Positions 35,056-44,566 of a stretch of 64,000 nucleotides of DNA are shown here, in pieces. The stretch is from Streptomyces sp. NBC_00569 (GTDB lineage: Bacteria > Actinomycetota > Actinomycetes > Streptomycetales > Streptomycetaceae). Position numbers and translations under genes: made by a program. Under the pieces are notes generated by a model. That model did not search any database, was not told where the DNA came from, and worked only from the letters and a program-made list of their open reading frames with translations. Where the stretch lies: assembly GCF_036345255.1 (NCBI RefSeq), contig NZ_CP107783.1:2046001-2110000 (forward strand), written 5' to 3'. Position 1 is the stretch's first letter; each line of letters starts with the position of its first letter.

Positions 35056-35470
35056 TTGCCGGCGGCGTGAAGTCTGCGCAGTTCTTACGTGCAGTTATCA
35101 GAGCGAAGGAGAGGAATTCTCCGCCGTCTGTGGTGAGCATGTCGATGACGGGCTGGTTCGCGCTCCGGCCGTCGGGCGTGTGCTCGGCTGCTGCCCGGGC
35201 CCACAACAGCCAGTCCCGCCAGGCGTCTTGCGGCAACCACGCGGAGGTGACCTCCACGAGCTCGGTGATCGCCCACTGAAAGCGCCACCACTCCGCCGTG
35301 TGCCAGGCAATCGCCTCCCAGCCGACCACCTTCTTGATGTGAGGTGGGATGGCTCCGAGCTCACGGACCTCCCGTGTCATGGCGGGAGTCGCCATCGCCA
35401 GATGTCCGCCAGGGCGGAGGAATCGCGTCAGGTAGGGCAGGTAGCCGTCCGCCGTTCCGAAGTACGCCAC
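35036..35470 (-). pseudogene. SAM-dependent methyltransferase, C-terminal half
   Basis: About 144 codons from YFGTADGYLPYLTRFLRPGG to the stop at 35036. This is the second half of a class I methyltransferase (post-motif III region, HLAMATPAMTREVRELGAIP and VGWEAIAWHTAEWWRFQW). The matching first half, ending ...SVDAFE, lies at 40886-41273 in the same orientation. Joining the two would give one protein of about 265 residues. It has no start of its own. Confidence 0.75.
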
Positions 35471-35876
35471 CCTGCGCGAAGAACGCCGCGCCGAGATACC
35501 GGTCGGCCGCGCTCACCGCGGCGGCGAACCGCGCCACGGCGGCCGACGGCCACAGCGCGAACACCTCCTCCACCGCGTCGGCCCCGGACGGGCCGAGCGC
35601 GGCGCGCACCCGGTCGAGGAACGCGGGCGCGGTCAGGCAGGAGGGATCGAGCAGCTTCTCTCCCCATACGCCGGGCGGAACGGCCAGCACGGTCAGGTCC
35701 TCGCGCCGCAGGCCGGTGTGAGCCAGGGCATAGTCGGCGAACTCCGCATCCGGCTCGTAGCACAGGGCGAGAAGGTCGCCGGGGCGGGCGAACCAGAACA
35801 GGCGCTGGGTCCAGGCGCGCATGTCGCCGCGCGCCCGTATAGAGGGGTCGATGTGGTTGCCGATCAGGATGCGCAC
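35471..35876 (-). pseudogene. Pre-ATP-grasp-domain protein, N-terminal fragment
   Basis: GTG 35876 gives MRILIGNHIDPSIRARGDMR, then FARPGDLLALCYEPDAEFAD, REDLTVLAVPPGVWGEKLLD and AVEEVFALWPSAAVARFAAA, typical of the pre-ATP-grasp N-terminus of some Streptomyces peptide ligases. It runs into the methyltransferase junction at 35471 before the ATP-binding domain. It overlaps the P450 remnant by 13 bp, so the two came from one biosynthetic operon. Confidence 0.55.
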
Positions 35877-36259
35877 GGCGGACTCCAAGAGGTGGGCGAA
35901 AGGGTCAACGGTGGAAGGAGGACAGCGGGCAGCGAGTCGAAGGCCCGCATGGTCGCGGTACGCCGCCGCACTCCGTCGCCCGCGGCCTCCAGGCGGGCGG
36001 AGTGCCCGGCCAGGGCCGCGACCAGGGCGCGCAGGCCCGCCTGGGCGACCGTCGTCCCGATGCAGGAGTGCGGCCCCCACCCGTAGCCGAGGTGACGGTT
36101 CGGGGAGTGGTCGAGCACCAGGTCGTCCGGCCACTCGAAGGCGGCCGGGTCGCGGTTGGCCGCCGCGAACAAGGCGACGACCCTCTGCCCCGCCTCGATG
36201 TCGATGCCGCCGATCCGGCAGGCCCGCACGGCGATGCGCGTGGTGCCCTGCACAGGCCC
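35864..36259 (-). pseudogene. Cytochrome P450, C-terminal third
   Basis: Reads PVQGTTRIAVRACRIGGIDI, EAGQRVVALFAAANRDPAAF and the heme-binding loop HLGYGWGPHSCIGTTVAQAG, where Cys is the axial thiolate ligand. The first two thirds (including the I-helix and ExxR) are gone; homology stops at about 36259. The 3' end is intact and overlaps the pre-ATP-grasp gene. Confidence 0.75.
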
Positions 36260-36528
36260 GTCGAATTGACGTTCCTACAACACCCTGAAGTCGTATCGGT
36301 GGGTGGCCAGCCGGTGGCCTGAGCAGCACCGATGCTCTGGAATGGCGTCCAGCACCCACCAGACCCTGGCTGCGGTCTCTGACGACGAGGAACGCTGGGC
36401 GGCGATCAAGAATCCGAGGGTCTGGCTCGTAAGACCCGGTCCGCAGGCGTCCGAGCGGTGGGCCGGGGTAGACGACTGACCGGTCCGCCCATCGGCGCGG
36501 CCGAAACCCGGGAGAGGACACGATCAGC
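36260..36528. other. Gap upstream of the acetolactate synthase-like gene
   Basis: Short frames without recognisable homology. The right half, ending GGGAGAGGACACGATCAGC, supplies the ribosome site and presumably the promoter of the gene at 36529. Confidence 0.35.
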
Positions 36529-38214
36529 GTGAGCGACGCCGAGCACCGGAAGCAGACCCCCGACGGAGCGGCCGAACTCCTGGTGCGCTGCCTGGAGAAC
36601 GAGGGCGTCGAGGTGGTGTTCGGCGTGCCCGGCGAGGAGAACATCCGTTTCACCAACGCCCTCGCCCGCTCGGAGAAGATCCGCTACGTCCTCACCCGGC
36701 ACGAGCAGGCCGCGTCCTTCATGGCGGAGATGCACGGCCGGCTCACCGGCTCGGCGGGTGTGATGTCCGCGACGCTGGGGCCCGGCGCGATCAACCTGAT
36801 GCTGGGCGTCGCCGACGCCATGACGAACAGCACGCCCGTCGTCGCGATCAGCGCGCAGGTCGGCAAGGAGCGCAACTACAAGGAGTCCCACCAGTTCGTG
36901 GACCTGGTGAGCATGTTCGCGCCGGTCACGAAGTGGTCGGCGGACGTCCCGGCCACCCGGGCCATCCCGGAGATGGTGCGGCGCGCGTTCAAGACCGCGG
37001 AGTCCGAGCGGCCCGGCGCCGTCTACCTCGCCGTGCCCGAGGATGTCGACGAGGCGACGGACGGCTCGGACCTGCGCCCGCTGCGCAGGAACGTCGTGCA
37101 GCCCGAGGCGCCGTCCCCGGGGCAGATCAAGCGGGCGGCGGAGCTGCTGCGGGAGGCCCGCCGGCCGGTGATCCTCGCCGGGCACGGCGCGGCGCGCGGC
37201 GGCGCCGAGGAGTCGCTGGCGGCGTTCGCCACCGCACTCGACGTGTCGACGGCGACCACCTTCCACGGCAAGGGCGTCCTGCCCGACGACCACCCGTGCG
37301 CGACCGGCACGTTCGGCTTCATGCGGCGCGACTACACCAACTTCGGGTTCGAGGAGGCCGACGTCATCATCGCCGTCGGCTATGAGTTGCAGGAGTTCGA
37401 CCCGTCCCGGATCAACCCGGACGGCGACAAGAAGATCATCCACATCCACCGCTTCCCGGCGGAGGTGGACGACAGCTACTCGGTCGATGTCGGCATCATC
37501 GGCGACATCGCCGCCTCCCTCGACGCCCTCGCCACCGCACTCGACGGCCTGCGGTGGACCATCGACGACGAGGACACCACGGCCACCCGCGCGCTGCTGG
37601 CCAAGGAACTCGAGCAGGGCGCCGCGGACGAGCGCTACCCGCTCGCCCCGCAGCGCGTCATCGCCGACACCCGCGCCGCGCTCGGTCGCGACGACATCGT
37701 GCTGGTCGACACCGGCGCGCTGAAGATGTGGATGGCCCGGCTCTACCCGACGTACGCGCCGAACACCTGCCTCATCTCCAACGGCTTGTCCACCATGGGC
37801 TTCTCGCTGCCCGGCGCGCTCGCGGTCCAGCTCGCCAGGCCGCAGACGAAGGTGCTGGCGGCGGTCGGCGACGGCTCGTTCCTCATGCACTCCCAGGAGA
37901 TCGAGACGGCTGTCCGCGAGAACATCCCGCTGACCGTGCTGATCTGGGAGGACAACGGCTACGGGCTCATCAAGTGGAAGATGGACCTGGAGGTCGGGGA
38001 GAACTCCAACACCGACTTCGGCAACCCGGACATCGTCCAGTACGCCCGCAGCTTCGGCGCGAAGGGCTACCACATCGAGTCCGCCGGGGACCTGCTGCCG
38101 ACGCTCCGTGAGGCACTGGCGGACCCGGGCGTGTCGATCATCAACTGCCCGGTGGATTACGCCGAGAACATGAACCTCATCGAGCACCTCGGGCACCTCG
38201 ACTCGGCGCTCTGA
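36529..38214 (+). CDS. Acetolactate synthase large subunit-like thiamine-diphosphate enzyme
   Basis: 561 residues from GTG 36529. All three ThDP-enzyme domains are present: the PYR domain with VFGVPGEENIRF and the catalytic Glu in LTRHEQAASF (about residue 60), a central domain (RPVILAGHGAARGG), and the PP domain with the binding motif starting GDGSFLMHSQEIE and ending EDNGYG. The closest family is catabolic acetolactate synthase (AlsS-type): two pyruvates to 2-acetolactate and CO2. The FAD-binding residues typical of anabolic AHAS are not obvious. No alsD decarboxylase or IlvN is adjacent. It is convergent with the FMN glutamate-synthase-like gene across a hairpin. Confidence 0.85.
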   Translation: MSDAEHRKQTPDGAAELLVRCLENEGVEVVFGVPGEENIRFTNALARSEKIRYVLTRHEQAASFMAEMHGRLTGSAGVMSATLGPGAINLMLGVADAMTNSTPVVAISAQVGKERNYKESHQFVDLVSMFAPVTKWSADVPATRAIPEMVRRAFKTAESERPGAVYLAVPEDVDEATDGSDLRPLRRNVVQPEAPSPGQIKRAAELLREARRPVILAGHGAARGGAEESLAAFATALDVSTATTFHGKGVLPDDHPCATGTFGFMRRDYTNFGFEEADVIIAVGYELQEFDPSRINPDGDKKIIHIHRFPAEVDDSYSVDVGIIGDIAASLDALATALDGLRWTIDDEDTTATRALLAKELEQGAADERYPLAPQRVIADTRAALGRDDIVLVDTGALKMWMARLYPTYAPNTCLISNGLSTMGFSLPGALAVQLARPQTKVLAAVGDGSFLMHSQEIETAVRENIPLTVLIWEDNGYGLIKWKMDLEVGENSNTDFGNPDIVQYARSFGAKGYHIESAGDLLPTLREALADPGVSIINCPVDYAENMNLIEHLGHLDSAL

Positions 38215-38226
38215 CCCGCCCGCGCG

Positions 38227-38255
38227 GCGCGGCCCGACTCCCGTACGGGCCGCGC
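38227..38255. terminator. Hairpin after the acetolactate synthase-like gene
   Basis: GCGCGGCCCG and CGGGCCGCGC form a perfect 10-bp stem with a 9-nt loop, 12 bp after the + strand stop at 38214. Confidence 0.7.
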
Positions 38256-38396
38256 TGCCCGGGCCGCTGTCACGCCTCGCGCGCAGCGTCCCGCCCCGAG
38301 GACCGCCCCGGACAGGACTGCGCAAACTCGTGACGTCGCGTGCTGATCAGGCCGCAGTCGTATCTCCGCATACCCGACGAGGGGGCAAGGACGTGC

Positions 38397-39911
38397 TCAG
38401 GCAGTGAGCAGCTCGGTGATCTCATCGGCGAGCTTGGGGCCGAGCGAGCCCCAGCCGTCCTTGTAGCCGTAGACGCTCGCCAGGGTGCGGGCGTCGTAGT
38501 CGCCGTTGAGGATGTCGATGTCGGTGGGGGTGATAAGCGAGGGATGGGCGACGCCGACGGCGCCCGAGACCCTCAGCAACTCCCTGCGCAGGGTGCGCAG
38601 GTAGCCCGCGGCCCGGATGGCCTTCGAGGGTGCGTCGATGCCGCGCGTCAGCCACGGGTTCTGGGTGGCGATGCCGGTGGGGCATGCGTCGGTGTGGCAC
38701 TTCTGCGCCTGGATGCAGCCGATGGACAGCATCGCCTCACGGCCCACGTTGACCATGTCGACGCCGAGGGCGAACGCGACGACGGCGTTCTCGGGCAGGC
38801 CGAGCTTGCCGGAGCCGATGAAGGTGATGTCGTCGGTCAGCCCGCGCTCGGCGAACACGCTGTAGACGCGGGAGAAGCCCATGCGGAACGGCAGGGACAC
38901 CGAGTCGGCGAAGATCAGGGGAGCAGCCCCGGTGCCGCCCTCGCCTCCGTCGACGGTCACGAAGTCGACCCCTCGATCACCTCGCTCCATCAGGGTGGCG
39001 AGTTCCTCCCAGAAGCCCATTTCCCCGATGGCGCTCTTGATCCCGACGGGCAATCCGGTCTCCGTGGCGAGCAGTTCCACGAAGTCAAGCATCGAGTCCA
39101 CGTCGTGGAACGCGGTGTGCCGCGACGGCGACGCGCAGTCCTTGCCCGCGGGGATGTCGCGGATCCCGGCGATCTCGTCGGTCACCTTCGCACCCGGCAG
39201 CAGGCCGCCGAGCCCCGGCTTCGCACCCTGCGAGAGCTTGATCTCGATCGCCTTCACGGGCCCGCTCGCGACCACGGACTTGAGGTTGTCGAGGTTGAAC
39301 GTCCCGTCCTTGTTGCGGCAGCCGAAGTACGACGTACCGATCTGGAGGACGAGTTCCCCACCGTTGAGGTGGTAAGGCGACAGGCCGCCCTCGCCGGTGT
39401 TGTGCATCGTCCCGGCCAGCGCCGCACCCTTGTTGAGTGCCGTGACGGCCGCGCCGGACAGCGAGCCGAAGCTCATCGCCGAGATGTTGACGACACTCGC
39501 CGGACGGAACGCCTTCGCGCGGCCTCGTGGTCCGCCGAGCACCTTTGCCGAGGGCAACGGCGCCTGCGCGTCGCGCAGATCGGGCAGCCGACCGGCGAAC
39601 GTGCGCTGCTTCACGTACGCGTGACCCTGCTCATGCTCGACGTCGTTGTCGGTGCCGAAGCCGAAGTAGTTGTTCTCCTCCTTCGCCGACGCGTAGATCC
39701 AGCTGCGCTGGTCACGGCTGAAGGGCCGTTCCTCGTCGTTGGACGTCACGACGTACTGCCGCAGCTCGGGGCCGATCTTCTCCAGCAAGTACCTGGCGTG
39801 CCCCAGCACGGGGAAGTTCCTCAGCAGTGCGTGCTTCTTCTGCACGAGGTCGCGGGCGGCCACCAGCGCCAACGCCGTGGCGGCTGACGCGCCTATGTTC
39901 CGAGCACGCAT
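38397..39911 (-). CDS. FMN-binding glutamate synthase family protein
   Basis: 504 residues from ATG 39911, preceded by GAGAGGAAC; a longer frame exists but has no ribosome site. After a short hydrophobic N-terminus it shows the GltB FMN/Fe-S core: NISAMSFGSLSGAAVTALNK, MHNTGEGGLSPYH, VDGGEGGTGAAPL and the cysteine cluster CIQAQKCHTDACPTGI for a 3Fe-4S centre. It lacks the glutaminase and GXGXG domains of true glutamate synthase. Stand-alone proteins of this kind are membrane-associated oxidoreductases of uncertain substrate. Pairing with an acetolactate synthase-like gene is seen here but its meaning is unknown. Confidence 0.88.
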   Translation of the reverse strand: MRARNIGASAATALALVAARDLVQKKHALLRNFPVLGHARYLLEKIGPELRQYVVTSNDEERPFSRDQRSWIYASAKEENNYFGFGTDNDVEHEQGHAYVKQRTFAGRLPDLRDAQAPLPSAKVLGGPRGRAKAFRPASVVNISAMSFGSLSGAAVTALNKGAALAGTMHNTGEGGLSPYHLNGGELVLQIGTSYFGCRNKDGTFNLDNLKSVVASGPVKAIEIKLSQGAKPGLGGLLPGAKVTDEIAGIRDIPAGKDCASPSRHTAFHDVDSMLDFVELLATETGLPVGIKSAIGEMGFWEELATLMERGDRGVDFVTVDGGEGGTGAAPLIFADSVSLPFRMGFSRVYSVFAERGLTDDITFIGSGKLGLPENAVVAFALGVDMVNVGREAMLSIGCIQAQKCHTDACPTGIATQNPWLTRGIDAPSKAIRAAGYLRTLRRELLRVSGAVGVAHPSLITPTDIDILNGDYDARTLASVYGYKDGWGSLGPKLADEITELLTA

Positions 39912-40085
39912 GAAAGACGTTCCTCTCCTCGACTGGCCGAACCTCACCACGACCGGCTACCCCACGCCAGCGAAATGCCACGTGAGGGCGGCGAATGCTC
40001 TCCTCTTGCGCGCGGTCGGGGAAGCGGGCGCAGGGGCTGAGGCCGAGGCCGGAGACCTACTTGAGGGTGGCGTCCCAGCTGACCG

Positions 40086-40742
40086 TCAGTTGGTAGTCGT
40101 CCTTCCGGCGATCACGGAGAAGCTCCGCTTGTCGATGGATTCGCTCCAGTCGACTTCCCAACGGTGTCGGGAGGGGGCCCTGATCCAGATCGAGTTGAAG
40201 TCCCCCACGCAGAGGGCGGGCCGGACACCACCCGTCGTACAGATGGTGCCCTTGAGTCGGAGCGCCTCGTTGTACCGGTAGTCCGGTCGGAAGGGGTCCC
40301 CGTGGTAGCTGGCTATGAGGACCGGGACTTTGGCTCCGACGTCGAAGCGGGCTGTGGTGCAGCCATGCCAATAATCGGGGGCGCCGAAGGGGCGGTATGA
40401 CCCTTCGACTACATCGACGGTGTGGGGGTTCCACATCAACGCGGTCCACCGTGGACGGTGCCAGTTTGCCGCCATGGCCGTGCCGTGCGGATGGCCGGCG
40501 CTGACGCGCACGGAAGCACTCAGGCCGCATTCTTCGGACAGGTCTTGGATAAGCGAGGCGGCTTCGCTCTCCCAGCGGTCGCGGCCGGTTCCGCTTTCGT
40601 CGAGGATGAACTCCTGCAGGGCGAGGATGTCAGGAGCTATCTCCTGAATGGCGGTGACTCGCGCTGCCCAAGAGCGAGTGTTCCGTGTGGTGGGGCTGAG
40701 CTTGTAGGCGTTGAGATTGGCGATGCGAATGTTCCTCGGCAC
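40086..40742 (-). CDS. Endonuclease/exonuclease/phosphatase (EEP) family protein, C-terminus probably altered
   Basis: 218 residues from GTG 40742 (AGGAG six bases upstream). EEP motifs: IANLNAYKLS (catalytic Asn), DILALQEF (metal-binding Glu), and ALCVGDFNSI (G-D-x-N). The usual final S-D-H motif is missing. In another frame an ending QLTVSWDATLK (stop at 40057) looks more natural, so a late frameshift or chimaeric 3' end is likely. Members hydrolyse phosphodiesters or phosphate esters; this one may be inactive. Confidence 0.65.
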   Translation of the reverse strand: MPRNIRIANLNAYKLSPTTRNTRSWAARVTAIQEIAPDILALQEFILDESGTGRDRWESEAASLIQDLSEECGLSASVRVSAGHPHGTAMAANWHRPRWTALMWNPHTVDVVEGSYRPFGAPDYWHGCTTARFDVGAKVPVLIASYHGDPFRPDYRYNEALRLKGTICTTGGVRPALCVGDFNSIWIRAPSRHRWEVDWSESIDKRSFSVIAGRTTTN

Positions 40743-40885
40743 ATTCAACTCCTGTACGAGATGGTGAGGTGCAGGAAAGCCCGGCGGTCGCCGGTCCGGG
40801 TATGACGTGCTCGGCGTACCGCGGGAGAGATTGATCGGGATCGGCCGCGCCGGCCCTGGCCTGGCAGGCGCCGAGGGAGGGACCA

Positions 40886-41273
40886 GCTCACTCGAACGCG
40901 TCCACGCTCACGATGGCGTCGAAGTCTCCTCCTCGAACGGCAGGGTGTGCGCCTCAGCTCGCACGGCCGTCACCTGGTCGCCGACACCCGCATCGGCGAA
41001 GACGGTTGCCGCGTCCTCAGGGGCGATCCACAAGTCGGCCGCAACGACCTGGGCGCCGTACTCGCGGGCTAGGAACACCGACGTGGCGCCCTTGCCGGAG
41101 CCGAGGTCGAGAATCCGCATCCCCGGGCGCAGATCAAGGTCCCGGGCGAGGTCTTCCAGCAGCCGCAGCGGGTTCGGCCCCATGTCGAGGTTGAGCAACC
41201 AGGCGGGGTCATAGCCAGAGGAGCGCGGATAGCGGTCCGGACGTATGAGATCGTTCAAGTCAGTCACGAGCAC
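40886..41273 (-). pseudogene. SAM-dependent methyltransferase, N-terminal half
   Basis: From GTG 41273 (GTG 41265 also possible): LNDLIRPDRYPRSSGYDPAW, then motif I MRILDLGSGKGATSVFLARE and the ADLWIAPEDAA acidic loop. One base seems missing near 40925 (EEE then FDAIVSVDAFE in the next frame). At 40886 the match ends after ...GCGTTCGAGT, exactly where the C-terminal half at 35470 resumes. Confidence 0.75.
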
Positions 41274-41371
41274 GAGCCCAAGCTGATCATCTACTCGGGC
41301 ACAACCCGTTTTCGCTCACCTCGGCCCCCGGCGGCGGAGCACGATGCGCAACAATCAGTTCGTCGCTGCGG

Positions 41372-42309
41372 TCATGAGCGGAGCCAGATGAGGAGTGCGG
41401 CGGCGGTGACAGTGCCGAGGAAGACGTATCCGCGCTTGTCATAGCGGGTGGCGACCGCTCTGAACTGCTTGAGCTTGTTGATCGTCCGCTCCACCGTGTT
41501 GCGATCTTTGTATCGCGCCTTGTCAAAGCCCGGCGGGCGTCCACCGCGTGACCCCCGTCGCAGGTGGGCGGCCTTGTGGTCCTTCTTCTCGGGGATCACG
41601 TGCCGGATCCCGCGCTTGCGGAGGTAAGTACGGATCGTGCGGTTGCTGTACGCCTTGTCGGCGGAGACGCTGTCCGGGATGCGGCGTGGTCGCCCGACTC
41701 CTGTGCGGGGGACGCGGATCTTGTCCATGACCGGTTCGAACTGAGTGCAGTCCGCCCGCTGCCCCGGCGTGATGAGCAGGGACAACGGGCGGCAACGGCC
41801 CTCCGCGGCTACGTGGATCTTGGTGGTCAGCCCGCCGCGGGAACGGCCGAGAGCCTCGCCCGGCGCACCGCCTCCTCCGGCCGGAGCCGCAGGGTGATGT
41901 TCGCGCGCAGGTGAATTGATCTTCGTGGCGCCCCTTTTGAGGAGCCGGCGGGGGCAGGCGGCGGCTTCTTGAGGGCACCGGCGGCATGCTGGTGGGCGCG
42001 CACGGATGTGGAGTCGACGTTGACGTTCCAGTCGAGGTCCCCCTCGACATCGGCAGCGGCTTGGACGTGTTGAAGGAGCATCTCCCAGGTGCCGTCGGCC
42101 GACCACAGAAGATGCCGCTTGTGGACGGTCTTCCATGAGCCGAAGCGTTCGGGCAGTTCACGCCACTGAACCCCGGTGCTGAGCCGATGAATGATGCCGT
42201 TGATCACTTGCCGGTGGTTTCGCCACCGGCCGCACCGGTTGTTGCTCACCGGCAGCAGCGGCTCCAGCACTGCCCACTCGCCGTCCGTCAGATCCCCTCT
42301 GCTGAGCAT
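41372..42309 (-). mobile_element. IS5 family (IS427-like) element with frameshifted orfA/orfB transposase
   Basis: orfA runs 42309-41827 (WAVLEPLLPVSNNRCGRWRN, STGVQWRELPERFGSWKTVH, VDSTSVRAHQHAAGA). orfB is in the -1 frame down to 41372 (RSRGGLTTKIHVAAEGRCRP, SADKAYSNRTIRTYLRKRGI, KDRNTVERTINKLKQFRAVA). The frames can join by slipping -1 on the AAAAGGGG run at 41931-41938, as in IS427-group elements that use programmed frameshifting. All DDE blocks are present, so it may still be functional. Exact ends not resolved. Confidence 0.8.
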
Positions 42310-42357
42310 GCCCAGGACAACGAACTACCTGATCGAAGAGACACCCCCTAGAGGCCA

Positions 42358-42575
42358 TCACCGCAGAACGTGGGCTACGGTCAAAACGGTGCCTCCGGCG
42401 GAGGATCGGCCGGCACCGGGATGGAGAGGGCGCCGCTTCCGACTGCGGGTCCGTAGCGGCGTACGCGGGGTGCTCCCATCCCGTACGCCATCGACCCAGG
42501 CAGAGCCGAGCAAGGCGGCCCTGGTGTCCAGGTCGCTCGTACGGTGGCGCGCTCCACCTGGACGGCATGAACCAC
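42358..42575 (-). pseudogene. Trypsin-like serine protease, 5' scrap
   Basis: The minus strand reads MVHAVQVERATVR at one end and, in a shifted frame, GAGRSSAGGTVLTVAHVL, which matches the segment around the catalytic His of S1-type peptidases (T-A-A-H). The gene is cut next to the IS5 right end. Confidence 0.45.
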
Positions 42576-42768
42576 GCCCGCTCCACATGCGTGCGGGTCG
42601 ACGGCAGACGGGATGGGAGCTGAGGTTGGGTGGTGGGCTGAGCAGGCTTCTCACCAGCACCTACGAGGCGGTCTCAAAGCGCTACATGCGCACCCAGACG
42701 TCTCTTCCTTACCTGCCCTTGAATCTTTGACCACGAACGATTGAGCAACAGCCACCTACGCTCAGGCC

Positions 42769-43494
42769 ATGACGCCCGTAGACGCAGATCTTGCGCACGA
42801 CCTGGCCCCCACTGGAGTGCTGCGCGCCTCCATCAACCTCGGCAATCCAGTGCTCGCTCAGGGCACCCCCGACGAGCCGTCCGGGATCACTGTCGACCTT
42901 GCCCGTGAGGTTGCCGAACGCCTGGCTCTGCCCGTGCAGTTCATCTGCTTCGATGCAGCCCGCAAGTCGTACGCTGCGATGACCGAGGGCCACGCCGACC
43001 TGTGCTTCCTGGCCGTGGATCCGGACCGCGAAAAGGAAGTCGCATTCAGCACGCCGTATGTGCACATCGAGGGGGTGTACGCGGCACCATCGAACTCGGC
43101 GTTCGCCTGCGCCGCAGACGTGGACCGCGACGGGGTGCGCATCGGCGTCAAGAAGGGCTCCGCCTACGACCTCTACCTGAGCCGCGGCCTGCACCACGCC
43201 ACCGTCCTTCGCGGCGACGAGGGGGTCGACGTCTTCCATGCCGAGGGTCTGGACGTAGCGGCCGGTATCCGCCAACCATTGACCGCGCATGTTGCCCAGC
43301 GGGCCGAACTACGCCTGCTGGAACCTGCGTTCATGACGATCCGGCAGGCCATCGGCACCACACGCGGACGAAGTCCGAAGACGGCACGGTTCGTCAGTGA
43401 CCTCGTGACCGAGCTGGTAACTTCCGGATTCGTCGCCAAGGCACTGCGCAGCTCCGGCCAGGATCCGGCCTTGGCTGCCTCTGCTACGGTTTGA
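42769..43494 (+). CDS. Transporter substrate-binding-domain protein lacking a signal peptide
   Basis: 241 residues from ATG 42769. It is a type II periplasmic-binding fold of the amino-acid (PF00497-type) family: GVLRASINLGNPVLAQG, GITVDLAREVAERLALPVQF, CFLAVDPDREKEVAFSTPYV, RIGVKKGSAYDLYL, and the closing segments to 235. No signal sequence or lipobox is present and no permease gene is adjacent. It may be a cytoplasmic binding protein or an enzyme-like solute receptor. Ligand unknown. Confidence 0.82.
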   Translation: MTPVDADLAHDLAPTGVLRASINLGNPVLAQGTPDEPSGITVDLAREVAERLALPVQFICFDAARKSYAAMTEGHADLCFLAVDPDREKEVAFSTPYVHIEGVYAAPSNSAFACAADVDRDGVRIGVKKGSAYDLYLSRGLHHATVLRGDEGVDVFHAEGLDVAAGIRQPLTAHVAQRAELRLLEPAFMTIRQAIGTTRGRSPKTARFVSDLVTELVTSGFVAKALRSSGQDPALAASATV

Positions 43495-43770
43495 CGCGCC
43501 CCCGAGGCGCGGACGAGGTTCGGCTGCCTCACCACTCAGGGTCGTGCCACAGCCGTATCAGGTCAACCGGGAAACCACGGGGACACCGGGGATCCGGATC
43601 AGTCTGGCGGGAGATCGTCGGCGCACTTCGGCGCAGGTCAGCGGCCGATTCGGCCCTAGATCAACTTAGCTTCACAGGCTGATGTCGCGCGACTACGCAG
43701 GCCACGAAGAGCCTCTGTCGGTGTCGACCCACAGCTTGTGCTGATCGGCCGTGGCACTACTGGAGGCATC

Positions 43771-44313
43771 GTGAAAGCTACCGCTCTCGTCAGTCCCAGC
43801 CGGTTGTGGTCGGCGCAGGAGGTCTTGGTGCGTCCCAGTCCTGTCCCGGCGGCGGCAGGGGTCTACGGCTGGCACTTCAAGCAGCCGCCCCATCCGTGCC
43901 TGGATGCCGAGCGCCTGTTGTACGTCGGGATAGCCCCGCGATACATGGCGAACCGGACCAGCACCCAGAACCTGCGCAAGCGCGTGCGCTATCACTACCG
44001 GGGCAACGCGGCCGGCTCGACGCTGCGGTTCACCCTCGGTTGCCTACTCGGACTCGAGCTGCGTCGAGTGGGCAGCGGCAAACGGATGACCTTCGGCAGG
44101 GAAGAAGCCACACTGAGCCAGTGGATGGCGGGCAATGCGCAAGTGTGTTGGATCGAGCGGAGCGAACCATGGGACCTGGAGTCGCAGCTCATCTCTCAGC
44201 TCGACCTCCCGCTGAACCTCGACCAGAACCGCCATAACGCGTTCCACAGTCGGCTGAAGGAGCTACGAGCTCAAGCACGACAGCGAGCACGAGAGTTGCC
44301 CATCAGCTCATAG
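43771..44313 (+). CDS. GIY-YIG nuclease-like protein
   Basis: 180 residues from GTG 43771 (GGAGG just upstream; GTG 43738 would add 11 residues). The GIY-YIG core is visible as GVYGWHF...LLYVGIA at about 30-62, followed by NLRKRVRYHYRGNAAGSTLR with the catalytic-type Arg. The Glu motif is less certain (SEPWDLESQLISQLDLPLNL near 130-150). Stand-alone GIY-YIG proteins in Streptomyces are uncharacterised; homing, repair or defence roles are possible. Confidence 0.7.
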   Translation: MKATALVSPSRLWSAQEVLVRPSPVPAAAGVYGWHFKQPPHPCLDAERLLYVGIAPRYMANRTSTQNLRKRVRYHYRGNAAGSTLRFTLGCLLGLELRRVGSGKRMTFGREEATLSQWMAGNAQVCWIERSEPWDLESQLISQLDLPLNLDQNRHNAFHSRLKELRAQARQRARELPISS

Positions 44314-44566
44314 GCCGTCGGACGCGCCGCCGGGCCGTTGCCTGGGCCGTCCGAAGCCGCTCAATACCGGCCGACAACGACCATCGACGACCAGTCAGGC
44401 GGCCGCGATCGGGCCCCGGGGCTGCAAATACGCAGGCTTCCAAGTTCCCGGGCAAGACCCAGGGCAAGAAGAAGCTTCGGGGCAGGTATCTGCCTGGCGT
44501 CCTGTGTGAGCGCCAGGAGGTAGCTTGCCCACAAGTTTGCGTTGTTGATCCGAGGAGGCCCTGCCC

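Noticed and set aside
36406..38325. 639-codon minus-strand frame
   Set aside because: Antisense to the acetolactate synthase-like gene, which has all catalytic motifs.
38340..39887. 515-codon plus-strand frame
   Set aside because: Antisense to the FMN glutamate-synthase-like gene with its 3Fe-4S cysteines.
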